From contig JABFQW010000036.1 of NCBI GenBank assembly GCA_013141455.1, forward strand, positions 27,811 through 91,810: a stretch of DNA of 64,000 bases, given 5' to 3'. A model generated the notes under the pieces. It saw nothing but the letters and a program-made list of their open reading frames with translations, had not been told where the DNA came from and did not search any database. Source of the DNA: Bacteroidales bacterium. Its GTDB lineage: Bacteria > Bacteroidota > Bacteroidia > Bacteroidales > F082. Below are positions 28,438 to 37,881 of the stretch, in pieces; the stretch's first letter is position 1, and each line of letters opens with the position of its first letter. Position numbers and translations under genes: made by a program.

Positions 28438-28739
28438 ATCTCAAAATGTAAAATGCAAAATGCAAATGGTGGGTCGGATTTTTAGAGCAGGAACAATTTG
28501 AATGTAATGAAGGAGTTCACTCCGAAAACTGATTATAATTGGAATGCCACCAACAACGAAGCCCTGACCAACGATAAATTCTAAGCTTCTAAAACGTACC
28601 AAAGCCTCACAATCAGTGTTTTATCTTTATTAAAATTTGGTGTTTTTGTATTTTGGGGGCAATATTTGAGTTATAGAAGTGATCTCAACAATCAAACCGT
28701 AATTTTTGGTTATTTTTACCCTGTATTTTACCAAAAAGT
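28438..28739. other. Intergenic region with a possible gene-tail remnant
   Basis: Between the terminator and the regulator gene. A 25-codon open frame on the plus strand at 28507-28584 (MKEFTPKTDYNWNATNNEAL, then TNDKF) has protein-like composition and could be the surviving 3' end of a lost gene; its frame is closed by a TAG shortly upstream. Otherwise AT-rich, and nothing else recognised. Confidence 0.35.
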
Positions 28740-31616
28740 ATGAAGTTAGCTTTTTTTCATTATAACTGGATCATTTTCACTGGTACGCTTTTAGTGAATG
28801 TATGTTTTTTGGCATCAGTTAACAGACTCTGCGCTGAAAGTCATATCAGCGTCAACAGTTATAAAAAAGCTGATTATGGCGGAGGAAATCAAAACTGGGA
28901 TATCAGCATCAATGAAAAAGGTGTTGTTTTCGTCGCTAACAATGCCGGCCTGTTGGTACTCGATGGGTCGGGAACCCATTTGTATAAAATCCCCGGCAAC
29001 CAGATCATTCGTTCAGTTGCAGCTATCGGTGATAGAGTTTATACCGGATCATTTGAAGAATTCGGCTATTGGCAACTAAATGAATCTACAGCCTGGGAGT
29101 ATCATTCATTGGTTTCACTACTTAAAAACTTTGATTTTCATAATGAGGAAATCTGGTCAATCGTTCAGCATAAAAACAAGATTTATTTCCAAAGCTTTGG
29201 AGCAATATTCTATTACGATCAACAAACCATCGAACCATTACAGATTCCAGGCTCGGTTTTGTTTTTATTACAATGTGGCGAACATCTTTATACACAACAT
29301 GTTCAGGGGAAACTCTATGAAATTATTGATAAACAATTGATTGGTGTTTCAGGAAGTGAGATTTTCAGCCAGACTGAAATCAAAACAATCTTAGCACTCG
29401 ATCATAATAATTTACTTATCGGAACAAGTTCGAAAGGATTGTTTAAATACAATGGTTCAAATTTTGAACCCTGGAAAACTGAAATTAATGCAAGTTTGAT
29501 CGAAAGCACGGTGAATAAAGGATTGCGAATTGGGAACAATTTGGTTTTTGGCACGATACTGAATGGTGTTTTTATCATGGATATGACCGGAAAAGCGATT
29601 GACCACTTTCACAGTGGTAATTCGTTACAGAACAATACCATACTTGCTTTGAAAAGCGATACAGATGGCAATCTCTGGGTTGGGATGGACAAAGGCATCG
29701 ATTATCTATCGTTCAATACCCCGATCGATGTCTATCACGAAACGGAACTGAACATCGGAATGGTTTATACGGCTGCACTTTACAACAATGAACTTTATGT
29801 TGGAACAAATCAGGGTGTTTATTATTATTCACTTAACGGTGATGGTTTGGTTGATGATTGCCGTTTTTTGCCAAATAGCCAGGGGCAGGTTTGGTTTTTA
29901 AAGAAAATCAGTGGTAAACTCTATTGTGGAATGAATAGTGGAACCTATGTAATTGAAAATCATAATCTTATTCGTGTTTGTGATGTCAGTGGTGGATACA
30001 ATCTGGTGAATGCACGTGCAGGAAACAAAGAATTGTATTTGCAAAGCACCTATTATTCCATCGTGGTTTTCGAAAAAAATGAGAATATCTGGGAGAAATC
30101 GCATCTTCTCGACGGATTTGTTGCCCCCGTCAGATATCTTGAGATGGATCATCTGGGTAATATTTTGCTCGGGCATTCAATTACAGGCCTTTATCTTTTG
30201 CAACCCGATGCCACTTATCGTTCCTCCGCAATGGTGAAAAAAATAGGTGAACCGGAAGGGCTTTTTTTTCCGGCGAGCCGGGTTTGTAAAGTGGACAACC
30301 GTATCGTTATTCCTGGAAGTGATTCACTATACCAATGGGATGCCATACATGGTAAAATTGTTCCGTTCACCGAATTAAATATTCAACTTGGTGATTTTAA
30401 GGCTTCTAAAAATATTATTCCGGTTTCAGATGATCAATATTGGATGGTAAACGGTAAGGAAGCAGGGCTTTTTGAAATCCGGTTTGGTAAGGCCAGACTG
30501 ATTTACCGTATCATACCGGAAGCATTTGGTATTGAATTAGTTGAGAATAATGAAAATATCGTCGCACTCAATGATAGTCTGCATCTTATCTGTATAGAAA
30601 ACGGTTTTGCTATATTGAATATACACAAAATGAATCAGTTAACTGAGTTGACCGGACCTCCGGTGATCAAAAAGATTACGATAAGTAATGGTGACAATGA
30701 AATTAAAACGTATTCCAAGCCATGGGAATCACAAAAAAGTTTGAAAAATGTATTCAACAACATCCGGATTACTTTCGCCTCTGAAGAACCTGTTGGAAAA
30801 AAAAATTACTTCCGCTATCAGTTGCAGGGCTTCGAAAGTGACTGGAATGAATGGGAAACCACTTCGACAGTTACATACAACCGTTTACCTCCGGGAGAAT
30901 ATAAATTCAGGGTGAAAACACTCACAAACAAGGGAATTGAAACGGATACAAGCGTGCTTTCCTTTGAGATATTACAACCCTGGTACCTGACTTATTTCGC
31001 GTTTTTTGTATATTTTATTCTCACTATCACTTTTGTATCATTGATTAGAACGAATTATAAGCGCAGACGATGGCGCCATCAGGAACAAGCCTTGAAATTA
31101 GAAAACGAAAAAATGCGGGCCTTGAAGGATAAAGCTGAGGCTGAGATGATAAAAGTTGCCAATGAGCGGTTGCAATCGGTGGTTTCTTTGAAAAACATGG
31201 AGCTGGCAAAAAATACAATGTCAATTATCCGCAAAAATGAAGCGTTGATTGAGGTAAAGGATGAAATCGGGAAACAGAAGGAAGAGTTGGGGTATCGGTT
31301 GCCCAACAAATACTTTGATAATATCGTACGTTTGATTGACAAAAATATAACGAGTGATCATGACTGGGAAATATTCGAATCACATTTCGATCAGGCGCAT
31401 GAGAATTTTTTCAAGAAGCTTAAGGCACAATACCCCGACCTTACCCCGCACGATTTCCGTTTATGCGCTTATCTTAAGTTAAATCTTTCCTCTAAAGAGA
31501 TTGCACCATTACTTAATATCACGATACGTGGTGTTGAAGAAAAGCGTTATCGTTTGCGAAAACGTCTTAATCTGGCTTCTGACCAGGGTCTGACCGAATT
31601 TATCATGAAATTTTAG
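28740..31616 (+). CDS. Membrane-spanning one-component PUL regulator: beta-propeller, Y_Y_Y, LuxR-type HTH
   Basis: 958 aa. N-terminal hydrophobic segment (about 8-28), periplasmic two-component-type propeller repeats to about residue 640 (for example LKSDTDGNLWVGMDKGIDYL), then a Y_Y_Y domain about 685-755 (FRYQLQGFESDWNEWE). A membrane helix at about 758-778 and a coiled coil at about 790-850 follow. The C-terminal LuxR-type helix-turn-helix reads LTPHDFRLCAYLKLNLSSKEI. It resembles Bacteroidota hybrid sensors but has no kinase or receiver, so signal and DNA binding are joined in one chain. Its place directly before susC implies that it senses oligosaccharide and controls this locus; this is inference. 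Confidence 0.85.
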   Translation: MKLAFFHYNWIIFTGTLLVNVCFLASVNRLCAESHISVNSYKKADYGGGNQNWDISINEKGVVFVANNAGLLVLDGSGTHLYKIPGNQIIRSVAAIGDRVYTGSFEEFGYWQLNESTAWEYHSLVSLLKNFDFHNEEIWSIVQHKNKIYFQSFGAIFYYDQQTIEPLQIPGSVLFLLQCGEHLYTQHVQGKLYEIIDKQLIGVSGSEIFSQTEIKTILALDHNNLLIGTSSKGLFKYNGSNFEPWKTEINASLIESTVNKGLRIGNNLVFGTILNGVFIMDMTGKAIDHFHSGNSLQNNTILALKSDTDGNLWVGMDKGIDYLSFNTPIDVYHETELNIGMVYTAALYNNELYVGTNQGVYYYSLNGDGLVDDCRFLPNSQGQVWFLKKISGKLYCGMNSGTYVIENHNLIRVCDVSGGYNLVNARAGNKELYLQSTYYSIVVFEKNENIWEKSHLLDGFVAPVRYLEMDHLGNILLGHSITGLYLLQPDATYRSSAMVKKIGEPEGLFFPASRVCKVDNRIVIPGSDSLYQWDAIHGKIVPFTELNIQLGDFKASKNIIPVSDDQYWMVNGKEAGLFEIRFGKARLIYRIIPEAFGIELVENNENIVALNDSLHLICIENGFAILNIHKMNQLTELTGPPVIKKITISNGDNEIKTYSKPWESQKSLKNVFNNIRITFASEEPVGKKNYFRYQLQGFESDWNEWETTSTVTYNRLPPGEYKFRVKTLTNKGIETDTSVLSFEILQPWYLTYFAFFVYFILTITFVSLIRTNYKRRRWRHQEQALKLENEKMRALKDKAEAEMIKVANERLQSVVSLKNMELAKNTMSIIRKNEALIEVKDEIGKQKEELGYRLPNKYFDNIVRLIDKNITSDHDWEIFESHFDQAHENFFKKLKAQYPDLTPHDFRLCAYLKLNLSSKEIAPLLNITIRGVEEKRYRLRKRLNLASDQGLTEFIMKF

Positions 31617-32003
31617 TATAAGTTTCTTCGTTTGGATTATATAATAAATATTGAAATTTTAATTTCATAAATTCCTAATATTGAAATCATTATAATTGTG
31701 TTTCGATTCATTGACGTGTTGATGACTAGGCGTTTTTATATGGCTTTTTTTATTGAAGTAATGAAATTGAAGTAAACTTTATACTTTTCATTTCTGCTTG
31801 TTATACATTAGCTGCTCAATCCCTGCAATCGATTGAAATATTTTCATCGAAAGCTTATTTGGGATGATCACCAGGCGTAGATACAATGGATAGTTCTTTA
31901 TTTACGAATCGAAAATCAGCAACACAAAAAGCGCTGCATGCAGTGTTTTTACAATCATAAATCAAAATAATTCACTAATCCTAAAATCATCAAAACCAAT
32001 GTT
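31617..32003. other. 387-bp leader/promoter region of the PUL
   Basis: AT-rich gap between the regulator and susC on the same strand. It should contain the operon promoter and the regulator's target, but I see no clear inverted repeat or TAnnTTTG box. No open frame of note. Confidence 0.4.
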
Positions 32004-35000
32004 ATGAAGAAACATTTACTACAAACTCAAGTAAATAGGTGGATGAAAAGCATGTTATTGCTTTTTCTGGCCTTTATTGGTACTGCTGTATTCGGGCAGG
32101 GTCGCAATATCAGCGGGACCGTTTACGATCAGTTGACAAACGAATCATTGCCAGGAGCCTCAGTACTGATAAAGGGTACAACAAAAGGTACTTCAACTGA
32201 TATCAACGGCCAATTCAACCTGATGGTCAACGCAGGTGAAAACACGCTGGTTATTAGTTTTATCGGTTATGAAACTACTGAGGTAGCCTTAGGCAGCCAA
32301 AATGTTGTGAGTATCATGCTTACTCCCGAAAAAACATCATTACAGGAAGTAGTCGTTGTAGGGTATGGAACAATTAAAGTGAAAGATCTGACTTCCTCCA
32401 TTACAACCATTAAATCGGAGGAACTGAGCAAAACGCCATCTTCAATGCCAATGCAGGCTTTGCAGGGAAAAGTTGCCGGTTTACAGATAGTGACAAACGG
32501 TGGCCCCGGAAACTCACCAACTGTTAGGGTTCGTGGTATTGGTTCATTCCCCGGACATGATAACGAAGCACCCTTATATGTTGTTGATGGAATGTTTTTT
32601 GATAATATCGATTTTCTGAATCCTTCAGAAATTGCTTCTATCTCTATATTGAAAGATGCTTCAGCAGCAGCCATCTATGGCGTAAGAGCAGCCAACGGTG
32701 TTGTATTAATCGAAACCAAATCGGGATCATACAATCAAAAACCGGAGTTTACCTATAGTGGTTATGCAGGTTATCAGGTTGCACAGGATGTTGTGAAAAT
32801 GGCCAATGCCGAGCAGTTTACAGCTATGGCCATGGAATCGGGTTCAGCGGCAGATAAATCTTTTATCGAGGAAGCGATGCAACGCTATGGCAGAAGTCGC
32901 GTTAATCCATTTATACCGGATGTAAATACCGATTGGTACAATGAAATACTTCGTCCGGCAAAGATCAGCAATCACAGTCTTGATTTTTCGGGTGGTAACG
33001 AAATTGCAAAATATTCAATCGGCACAAACTACTTCTTTCAGGAAGGTCTCCTGAATATGAAAAATGAATACGAAAGAATGAACCTCCACTCAAAAATTGA
33101 TTTGAAAGCTACTGATTGGCTCACTATCGGATGCAACATTGTTTATAGTAATGCTACCAAGTATAATGATCAGGCAGGTGCATGGAATCAGGCTTATTTT
33201 GCGGTTCCGATTATGCCGGTGCATGATGAGTTTAATACCAACGCATCACCTACCAATTATGCCAGCGCCCGGAGTTTAGGTTATAGAGATGGCCAAAACC
33301 CTTTCCCGGCAATGGATTTTAATATCGATGGTATGAAAATCAAGAAGATAATCGCCAACTTCTATATGGAGTTCGATCTGGTTCCCAAAACATTGACTTT
33401 CAAAACAACGTACAACAATTATTTTATGGCCATTGATCAAAGGGTTGTCAATCTTCCCTGGTATATTGATGACGGTTTTCAGAATGTAGATGCGACGCTG
33501 ACACGCACTATCTCTAAGGATGACAACAAAATATGGGATAACATCCTTACATTTACCGAGAGTTTTGGTGCCCACAATCTGACGATTATGGCAGGTACTT
33601 CATTTAAGGATGAGAGTTTTCAGAAACTCACTGCACAAGGTAAAGATTTCCCGACCAATATGGAGCAATCATGGTATATCAGCCAATCAGCAAATATTCC
33701 TTCTGAACAAGTTTCGGATGATGGAATCCGTATGTACGGAATGTCTTATTTCAGCAGATTAGCATATAATTTTAAGGATAAATACCTGTTATATGCTACA
33801 GTACGTGCTGATGGAAGTAATAAATATCAGCAAACCTGGGGCTATTTCCCAACGATAGGTGTCGGCTGGATTTTGTCTGAAGAAAACTTCCTGAAAGGCA
33901 ACGTAAATATCCCTTTCCTTAAACTTCGTGCAAGTTGGGGTCAGCTTGGAAACGATCATATTCAGGCCAGCGATGGAGCATATACAACAAGTATTGCCAA
34001 TACCACACTTGGTGGAATTCAATATGCAGGTACTGTCGTATCAAATTCCTTTTCTTATCTCAAATGGGAATTGGTTGAAGAAACAAATATTGGTATAACA
34101 GCCAAATTATTGAATGATAAATTGTCAGCCGATCTGGATTATTATATTCGTGATACCAAGAAAGCAGCCATACCGGTAATCATTCCGGCTGTTGGCACCA
34201 GTGTTATGAGACCTGTTGGGACAATCAGGAATTCAGGAATCGAACTTTCATTGGGTTGGTCGGATAGAATCAACGATAAACTATCTTATAGCGTTGGGGC
34301 CAATGTTTCAACACTGAAAAATGAAGTACGTGATTTGTATGGCCAATCATATCTTGATGGTGGCACAGCCGAATTTCGTCAACGTACTTATGTTGGAGAG
34401 CCTTTGATGGCATTCTATGGTAGAGAAGTTGCCGGCATTTATCAAAACCAGGCTGAAATTGATGCTGATCCTGTTGCAATTACCAATGGCCTTGTCCCAG
34501 GTGATTTCAAGTATAAAGATCAGAATGGCGATGATGTTATTGATGATGACGACCGTGTGATCCTGGGGTCTTACTTCCCGAATTTGATCTATGGTGGTAA
34601 TTTTAGTATCAATTATTCTGATTTTGACCTCTCATGCAGTGTGTATGGCCAGTCGGGCAATAAAATTCTGAACCGTAAACGCGGTGAACTCATCTGGACA
34701 GCGGATGGAAACTTAGATGCCGATCTGGCAACGAACCGTTGGCATGGTGAAGGAACTTCCAATATTTATCCTTCATCTGCAGGGTTACGGAAAGGTTGGA
34801 ACCAAAAAATGAGCGATTATTTTGTTGAAGACGGTTCATTCTTCCGAATCCAGAATGTTCAGGTCGGTTATACGATTAGAGACAGTAAATGGCTTGGTGG
34901 ACAATTCCCCGAGACAAGAATTTCATTTACCGCTGAACGCCCGCTAACCTTGTTTTCTTACAATGGTTTTACGCCTGAAGTTGCCAATGGTGTGGATACT

Positions 35001-35054
35001 CAAACCTATCCTATACCTGCAATTTATACAATTGGCCTGAATGTTAAATTCTAA
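32004..35054 (+). CDS. SusC/RagA-family TonB-linked outer membrane transporter
   Basis: 1016 aa. Signal peptide about 1-32 (ending AVFGQ), carboxypeptidase-regulatory-like domain about 36-110 (ISGTVYDQLTNESLPGAS), the SusC signature LQEVVVVGYGT near residue 115, plug domain about 125-245 (LQGKVAGLQI, PLYVVDGMFF, ISILKDASAAAIYGVRAANG), then the barrel ending in the aromatic-terminated GLNVKF. It imports oligosaccharide in a complex with the SusD partner 19 bases downstream. It lacks an N-terminal anti-sigma-interacting secretin extension, consistent with control by the upstream one-component regulator. Confidence 0.95.
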   Translation: MKKHLLQTQVNRWMKSMLLLFLAFIGTAVFGQGRNISGTVYDQLTNESLPGASVLIKGTTKGTSTDINGQFNLMVNAGENTLVISFIGYETTEVALGSQNVVSIMLTPEKTSLQEVVVVGYGTIKVKDLTSSITTIKSEELSKTPSSMPMQALQGKVAGLQIVTNGGPGNSPTVRVRGIGSFPGHDNEAPLYVVDGMFFDNIDFLNPSEIASISILKDASAAAIYGVRAANGVVLIETKSGSYNQKPEFTYSGYAGYQVAQDVVKMANAEQFTAMAMESGSAADKSFIEEAMQRYGRSRVNPFIPDVNTDWYNEILRPAKISNHSLDFSGGNEIAKYSIGTNYFFQEGLLNMKNEYERMNLHSKIDLKATDWLTIGCNIVYSNATKYNDQAGAWNQAYFAVPIMPVHDEFNTNASPTNYASARSLGYRDGQNPFPAMDFNIDGMKIKKIIANFYMEFDLVPKTLTFKTTYNNYFMAIDQRVVNLPWYIDDGFQNVDATLTRTISKDDNKIWDNILTFTESFGAHNLTIMAGTSFKDESFQKLTAQGKDFPTNMEQSWYISQSANIPSEQVSDDGIRMYGMSYFSRLAYNFKDKYLLYATVRADGSNKYQQTWGYFPTIGVGWILSEENFLKGNVNIPFLKLRASWGQLGNDHIQASDGAYTTSIANTTLGGIQYAGTVVSNSFSYLKWELVEETNIGITAKLLNDKLSADLDYYIRDTKKAAIPVIIPAVGTSVMRPVGTIRNSGIELSLGWSDRINDKLSYSVGANVSTLKNEVRDLYGQSYLDGGTAEFRQRTYVGEPLMAFYGREVAGIYQNQAEIDADPVAITNGLVPGDFKYKDQNGDDVIDDDDRVILGSYFPNLIYGGNFSINYSDFDLSCSVYGQSGNKILNRKRGELIWTADGNLDADLATNRWHGEGTSNIYPSSAGLRKGWNQKMSDYFVEDGSFFRIQNVQVGYTIRDSKWLGGQFPETRISFTAERPLTLFSYNGFTPEVANGVDTQTYPIPAIYTIGLNVKF

Positions 35055-35073
35055 TCCTCAAAACTTTTTAAAA

Positions 35074-36603
35074 ATGAAACGAAATAAATACTTCATAATA
35101 ATAACTCTTTCGGTGGGTGTGCTTTTTTTGTCAAACGGTTGTAAGAAATACCTTGACGATCCTAAAGAAAACCTTGCATACACTGATGAGACTGATTATA
35201 CAATCAGTAGCAATATGATAAAACCTATTTTGGGTACATACTCAGAATTTAATAATACCGAATGGGAGGATTTTCCGTTGATAGCCGTGCGCGGCGATGA
35301 TGTAAATGCCGGTGGGCTTGGCGATCAGCAGGATTTTGCTGAAACTGACAGATACAACTATAACAAGGATTTTTGGATGTATAATTCCTTATGGCAAAAT
35401 TACTATACGAATATGTTCTCTGCCAATTCGGCCATAGAACAAATTGTACTGTACAAGGAAAATGGTGCAAATCAAACCTTGGCCGACCAATATATTGCCG
35501 AAGCAAATGTGTTGAAATCATGGTGGTTGTTCAACCTGAGCCGTGTTTGGGGCAGCATTTTAATCCCGGCAGATGCAACTCCTTCATCATTGTATGTAAC
35601 GCCCTTATCATCAAAAGAAGAGGTTATGCAATATATTTCTGATCTGATGGATGAGGCCATTCCTAATCTCGTAGCCGTTAGACCAAACGAACGTGCCGAT
35701 ATACCTGGCGGTGTAACAAAATACACGGCATTGGCCATGAAAGCTCTGGCAAATCTTGAGTTGAAAAACTATCAGGCTGTTGCTGAAGCGACTGGTGAAA
35801 TCATCAATTCAGGAAAATATTCACTTGAGGTCGATTATTATAATTTATTTAAAATCCCGGGTAAACTGAGCAATGAAAATTTATGGGAAATGCAATATTC
35901 TGACCTTGGACAGGGTTCGGGTGATAACTTTTCATATTTGTTTGCATTTTTCGGCCCATCTGATTGGAATCCCGCTGTCGCCGGTTCTGGACCTGGTTGG
36001 GGTTTCTGGGAACCAAGTTTGAAGTATATCAAATTCATGCTCGACAGGGGTGAATCCATACGTCTCGAAACAAGTGTAATCTTCACCAATCGGGGAATCA
36101 CAGAATTGAAATCGGACCCTAATTATACTAATTTGCCTACATGGATTTCGAATACAACCAGATCTGGAGATGAGTTTAAAGATTATGCACGTGCTATGTT
36201 TGCCAGTGGAAAACACTATCTGCCTTCCGACCAGCTTACCGAGGGCCGAACTGAATATGGCACAAACAAAAACTTCATTTGTATCAGGTATTCCGAAATA
36301 CTGCTTATGTATGCCGAAGCACTTACACAAGGCGCATCCGGTTCGGCCGGTAGCGCTGACGAAGCCGTAAATCTTGTGAGAGCCAGAGCAGGATTGTCAA
36401 ACGTTTCCGGGGTTACAACTGCACAGGTAATGGACGAGAAATTTGCCGAACTTGCCATGGAATGGGGTACACGTTTTTATGATATGGTACGTCTTGGCAG
36501 AACAGCTGATTTGAGTTATGAAGGTAGAAATTTTGAAATCGGAAAAGCCTTCCTTCCTTATCCTCAGAATCAGATTGATCAATTACCGGTTTTAGGTCAG
36601 TAA
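35074..36603 (+). CDS. SusD/RagB-family glycan-binding lipoprotein
   Basis: 509 aa. Lipoprotein signal with Cys in LSNGCKKYLDD (about residue 22), placing it on the outer membrane surface as the lid of SusC. TPR-like helices (YIAEANVLKSWWLFNLSRVW, YTALAMKALANLELKNYQAV) and the C-terminal RYSEILLMYAEALTQ and NLVRARAGLS segments are family hallmarks. The start was set at ATG 35074, giving a proper lipoprotein signal; an in-frame ATG at 35041 would overlap susC. It determines ligand capture together with SusC. Confidence 0.94.
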   Translation: MKRNKYFIIITLSVGVLFLSNGCKKYLDDPKENLAYTDETDYTISSNMIKPILGTYSEFNNTEWEDFPLIAVRGDDVNAGGLGDQQDFAETDRYNYNKDFWMYNSLWQNYYTNMFSANSAIEQIVLYKENGANQTLADQYIAEANVLKSWWLFNLSRVWGSILIPADATPSSLYVTPLSSKEEVMQYISDLMDEAIPNLVAVRPNERADIPGGVTKYTALAMKALANLELKNYQAVAEATGEIINSGKYSLEVDYYNLFKIPGKLSNENLWEMQYSDLGQGSGDNFSYLFAFFGPSDWNPAVAGSGPGWGFWEPSLKYIKFMLDRGESIRLETSVIFTNRGITELKSDPNYTNLPTWISNTTRSGDEFKDYARAMFASGKHYLPSDQLTEGRTEYGTNKNFICIRYSEILLMYAEALTQGASGSAGSADEAVNLVRARAGLSNVSGVTTAQVMDEKFAELAMEWGTRFYDMVRLGRTADLSYEGRNFEIGKAFLPYPQNQIDQLPVLGQ

Positions 36604-36634
36604 GCTTATTTATGAACCATTAAAAAATATTGAA

Positions 36635-37726
36635 ATGAAAATACTAAAATATTTATTCATTTTTACAATGATAGCGGTTTCAACCCTGTCCTGTAAAAAA
36701 GGCCTCGATCCGATAACCGCAATTTCTCCCAGAGCAGATGAGGATAAGCCGGAAATTTTAATCAGCAACCCATCCGAAGGTAAAATTGTTAAATCGGGCG
36801 ATGAGGTGATGACGATAACCTTTGAACTGGTTGCCAGCGATGATATCGAACTTAAATCGATCGTTATGCAGTTAGATGGTGCAGAAATAGGCTCATTAAC
36901 TTCTTTCAGGGATTACAGAAGAGCCGATGTGGCTTACGAATATGCCGGTCTCGCTGATGGTGAGCATGTGTTTTCGGTAACCGTAACTGACCTGACAGGT
37001 AAAACTGAGAGCAAATCAGTCAATTTCAAAAAGATTACCGTTCCTCCATACACTCCACTCGAAGGAGAAGTGTTTTATATGGCTTTTGAGGACGAATTTC
37101 TTGATTATTTTACAGGTAGTTATGCTACAACAGTTGGTACTCCTGGCTTTGCCGAGGGTAAAGTTGGTCAGGCTTATTCCGGGGCAACCGATGCATATCT
37201 GACATTCCCAACGACAGATATGATTAAAACATCAGAAATTAGTGCAGCATTCTGGATGAAAGTGAATGCTACTCCCGACAGGGCCGGTATTCTGACACTC
37301 TCGCCTGAAGATACTGAAAACGCCGGTTATCCAACTATTCAGAACAAGCGCACAAGCGGGTTCCGGTTCTTTAGGGAAGGAAACGCAACTGAGCAACGGT
37401 TCAAATTGAATGTCGGGCTGGGCGGTACCAACGAAAGCTGGAACGATGGTGGAACTACCGATCCGACAACAGGCGAATGGGTGCATTTTGCATTCACCGT
37501 TTCGGGTGACACAAATATCATTTATATAAATGGTGAAGTAGCCCGTGAATCGGCGATGCTTAATGCAATCGACTGGACAGGTTGTGATGTTTTGACAATT
37601 ATGTCAGGGGTTCCACGTTTTACCGAATGGAGTCATTTTTCGGACCTGAGTTTAATTGACGAGTTGCATATCTTTAACAGGGTTCTCACACCTGCCGAAG
37701 TACAGAGCTTTTATGCAATAGAATAA
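36635..37726 (+). CDS. Surface lipoprotein with Ig-like and LamG/concanavalin-like domains
   Basis: 363 aa. Lipobox VSTLSCKKG with the acylated Cys at residue 20. An Ig-like domain spans about 40-130 (SDDIELKSIVMQLDGAEIGS) and a LamG-like jelly-roll about 145-360 (SAAFWMKVNATPDRAGI, TGEWVHFAFTVSGDTNIIYI, LIDELHIFNRVLTPAE). Its place after susD is that of SusE/SusF-type surface glycan-binding proteins, which is the likely role. No catalytic motif is apparent. A strong terminator follows, so susC-susD-this gene form one transcript unit. Confidence 0.8.
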   Translation: MKILKYLFIFTMIAVSTLSCKKGLDPITAISPRADEDKPEILISNPSEGKIVKSGDEVMTITFELVASDDIELKSIVMQLDGAEIGSLTSFRDYRRADVAYEYAGLADGEHVFSVTVTDLTGKTESKSVNFKKITVPPYTPLEGEVFYMAFEDEFLDYFTGSYATTVGTPGFAEGKVGQAYSGATDAYLTFPTTDMIKTSEISAAFWMKVNATPDRAGILTLSPEDTENAGYPTIQNKRTSGFRFFREGNATEQRFKLNVGLGGTNESWNDGGTTDPTTGEWVHFAFTVSGDTNIIYINGEVARESAMLNAIDWTGCDVLTIMSGVPRFTEWSHFSDLSLIDELHIFNRVLTPAEVQSFYAIE

Positions 37727-37751
37727 ACTCGATTATTGAACCCAGACTTAT

Positions 37752-37787
37752 AAAAAGAGGGAATGGGGAAATCCCTTCCCTCTTTTT
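37752..37787 (+). terminator. Rho-independent terminator after the susCD operon
   Basis: Perfect 12-bp stem AAAAAGAGGGAA / TTCCCTCTTTTT around a 12-base loop, 25 bases after the LamG gene stop. The A and T flanks make it potentially bidirectional. Confidence 0.85.
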
Positions 37788-37881
37788 GGCTTTATTGGTT
37801 GATTATATTCCCGGAAAATAAAAATTTGATGATTCTGCACATGACTAACTTATTATTAATCACCAATAAATATAAAATTTG

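Noticed and set aside
32267..32674. 135-codon frame antisense to susC
   Set aside because: Shadow of the plug-domain coding sequence; no independent support.
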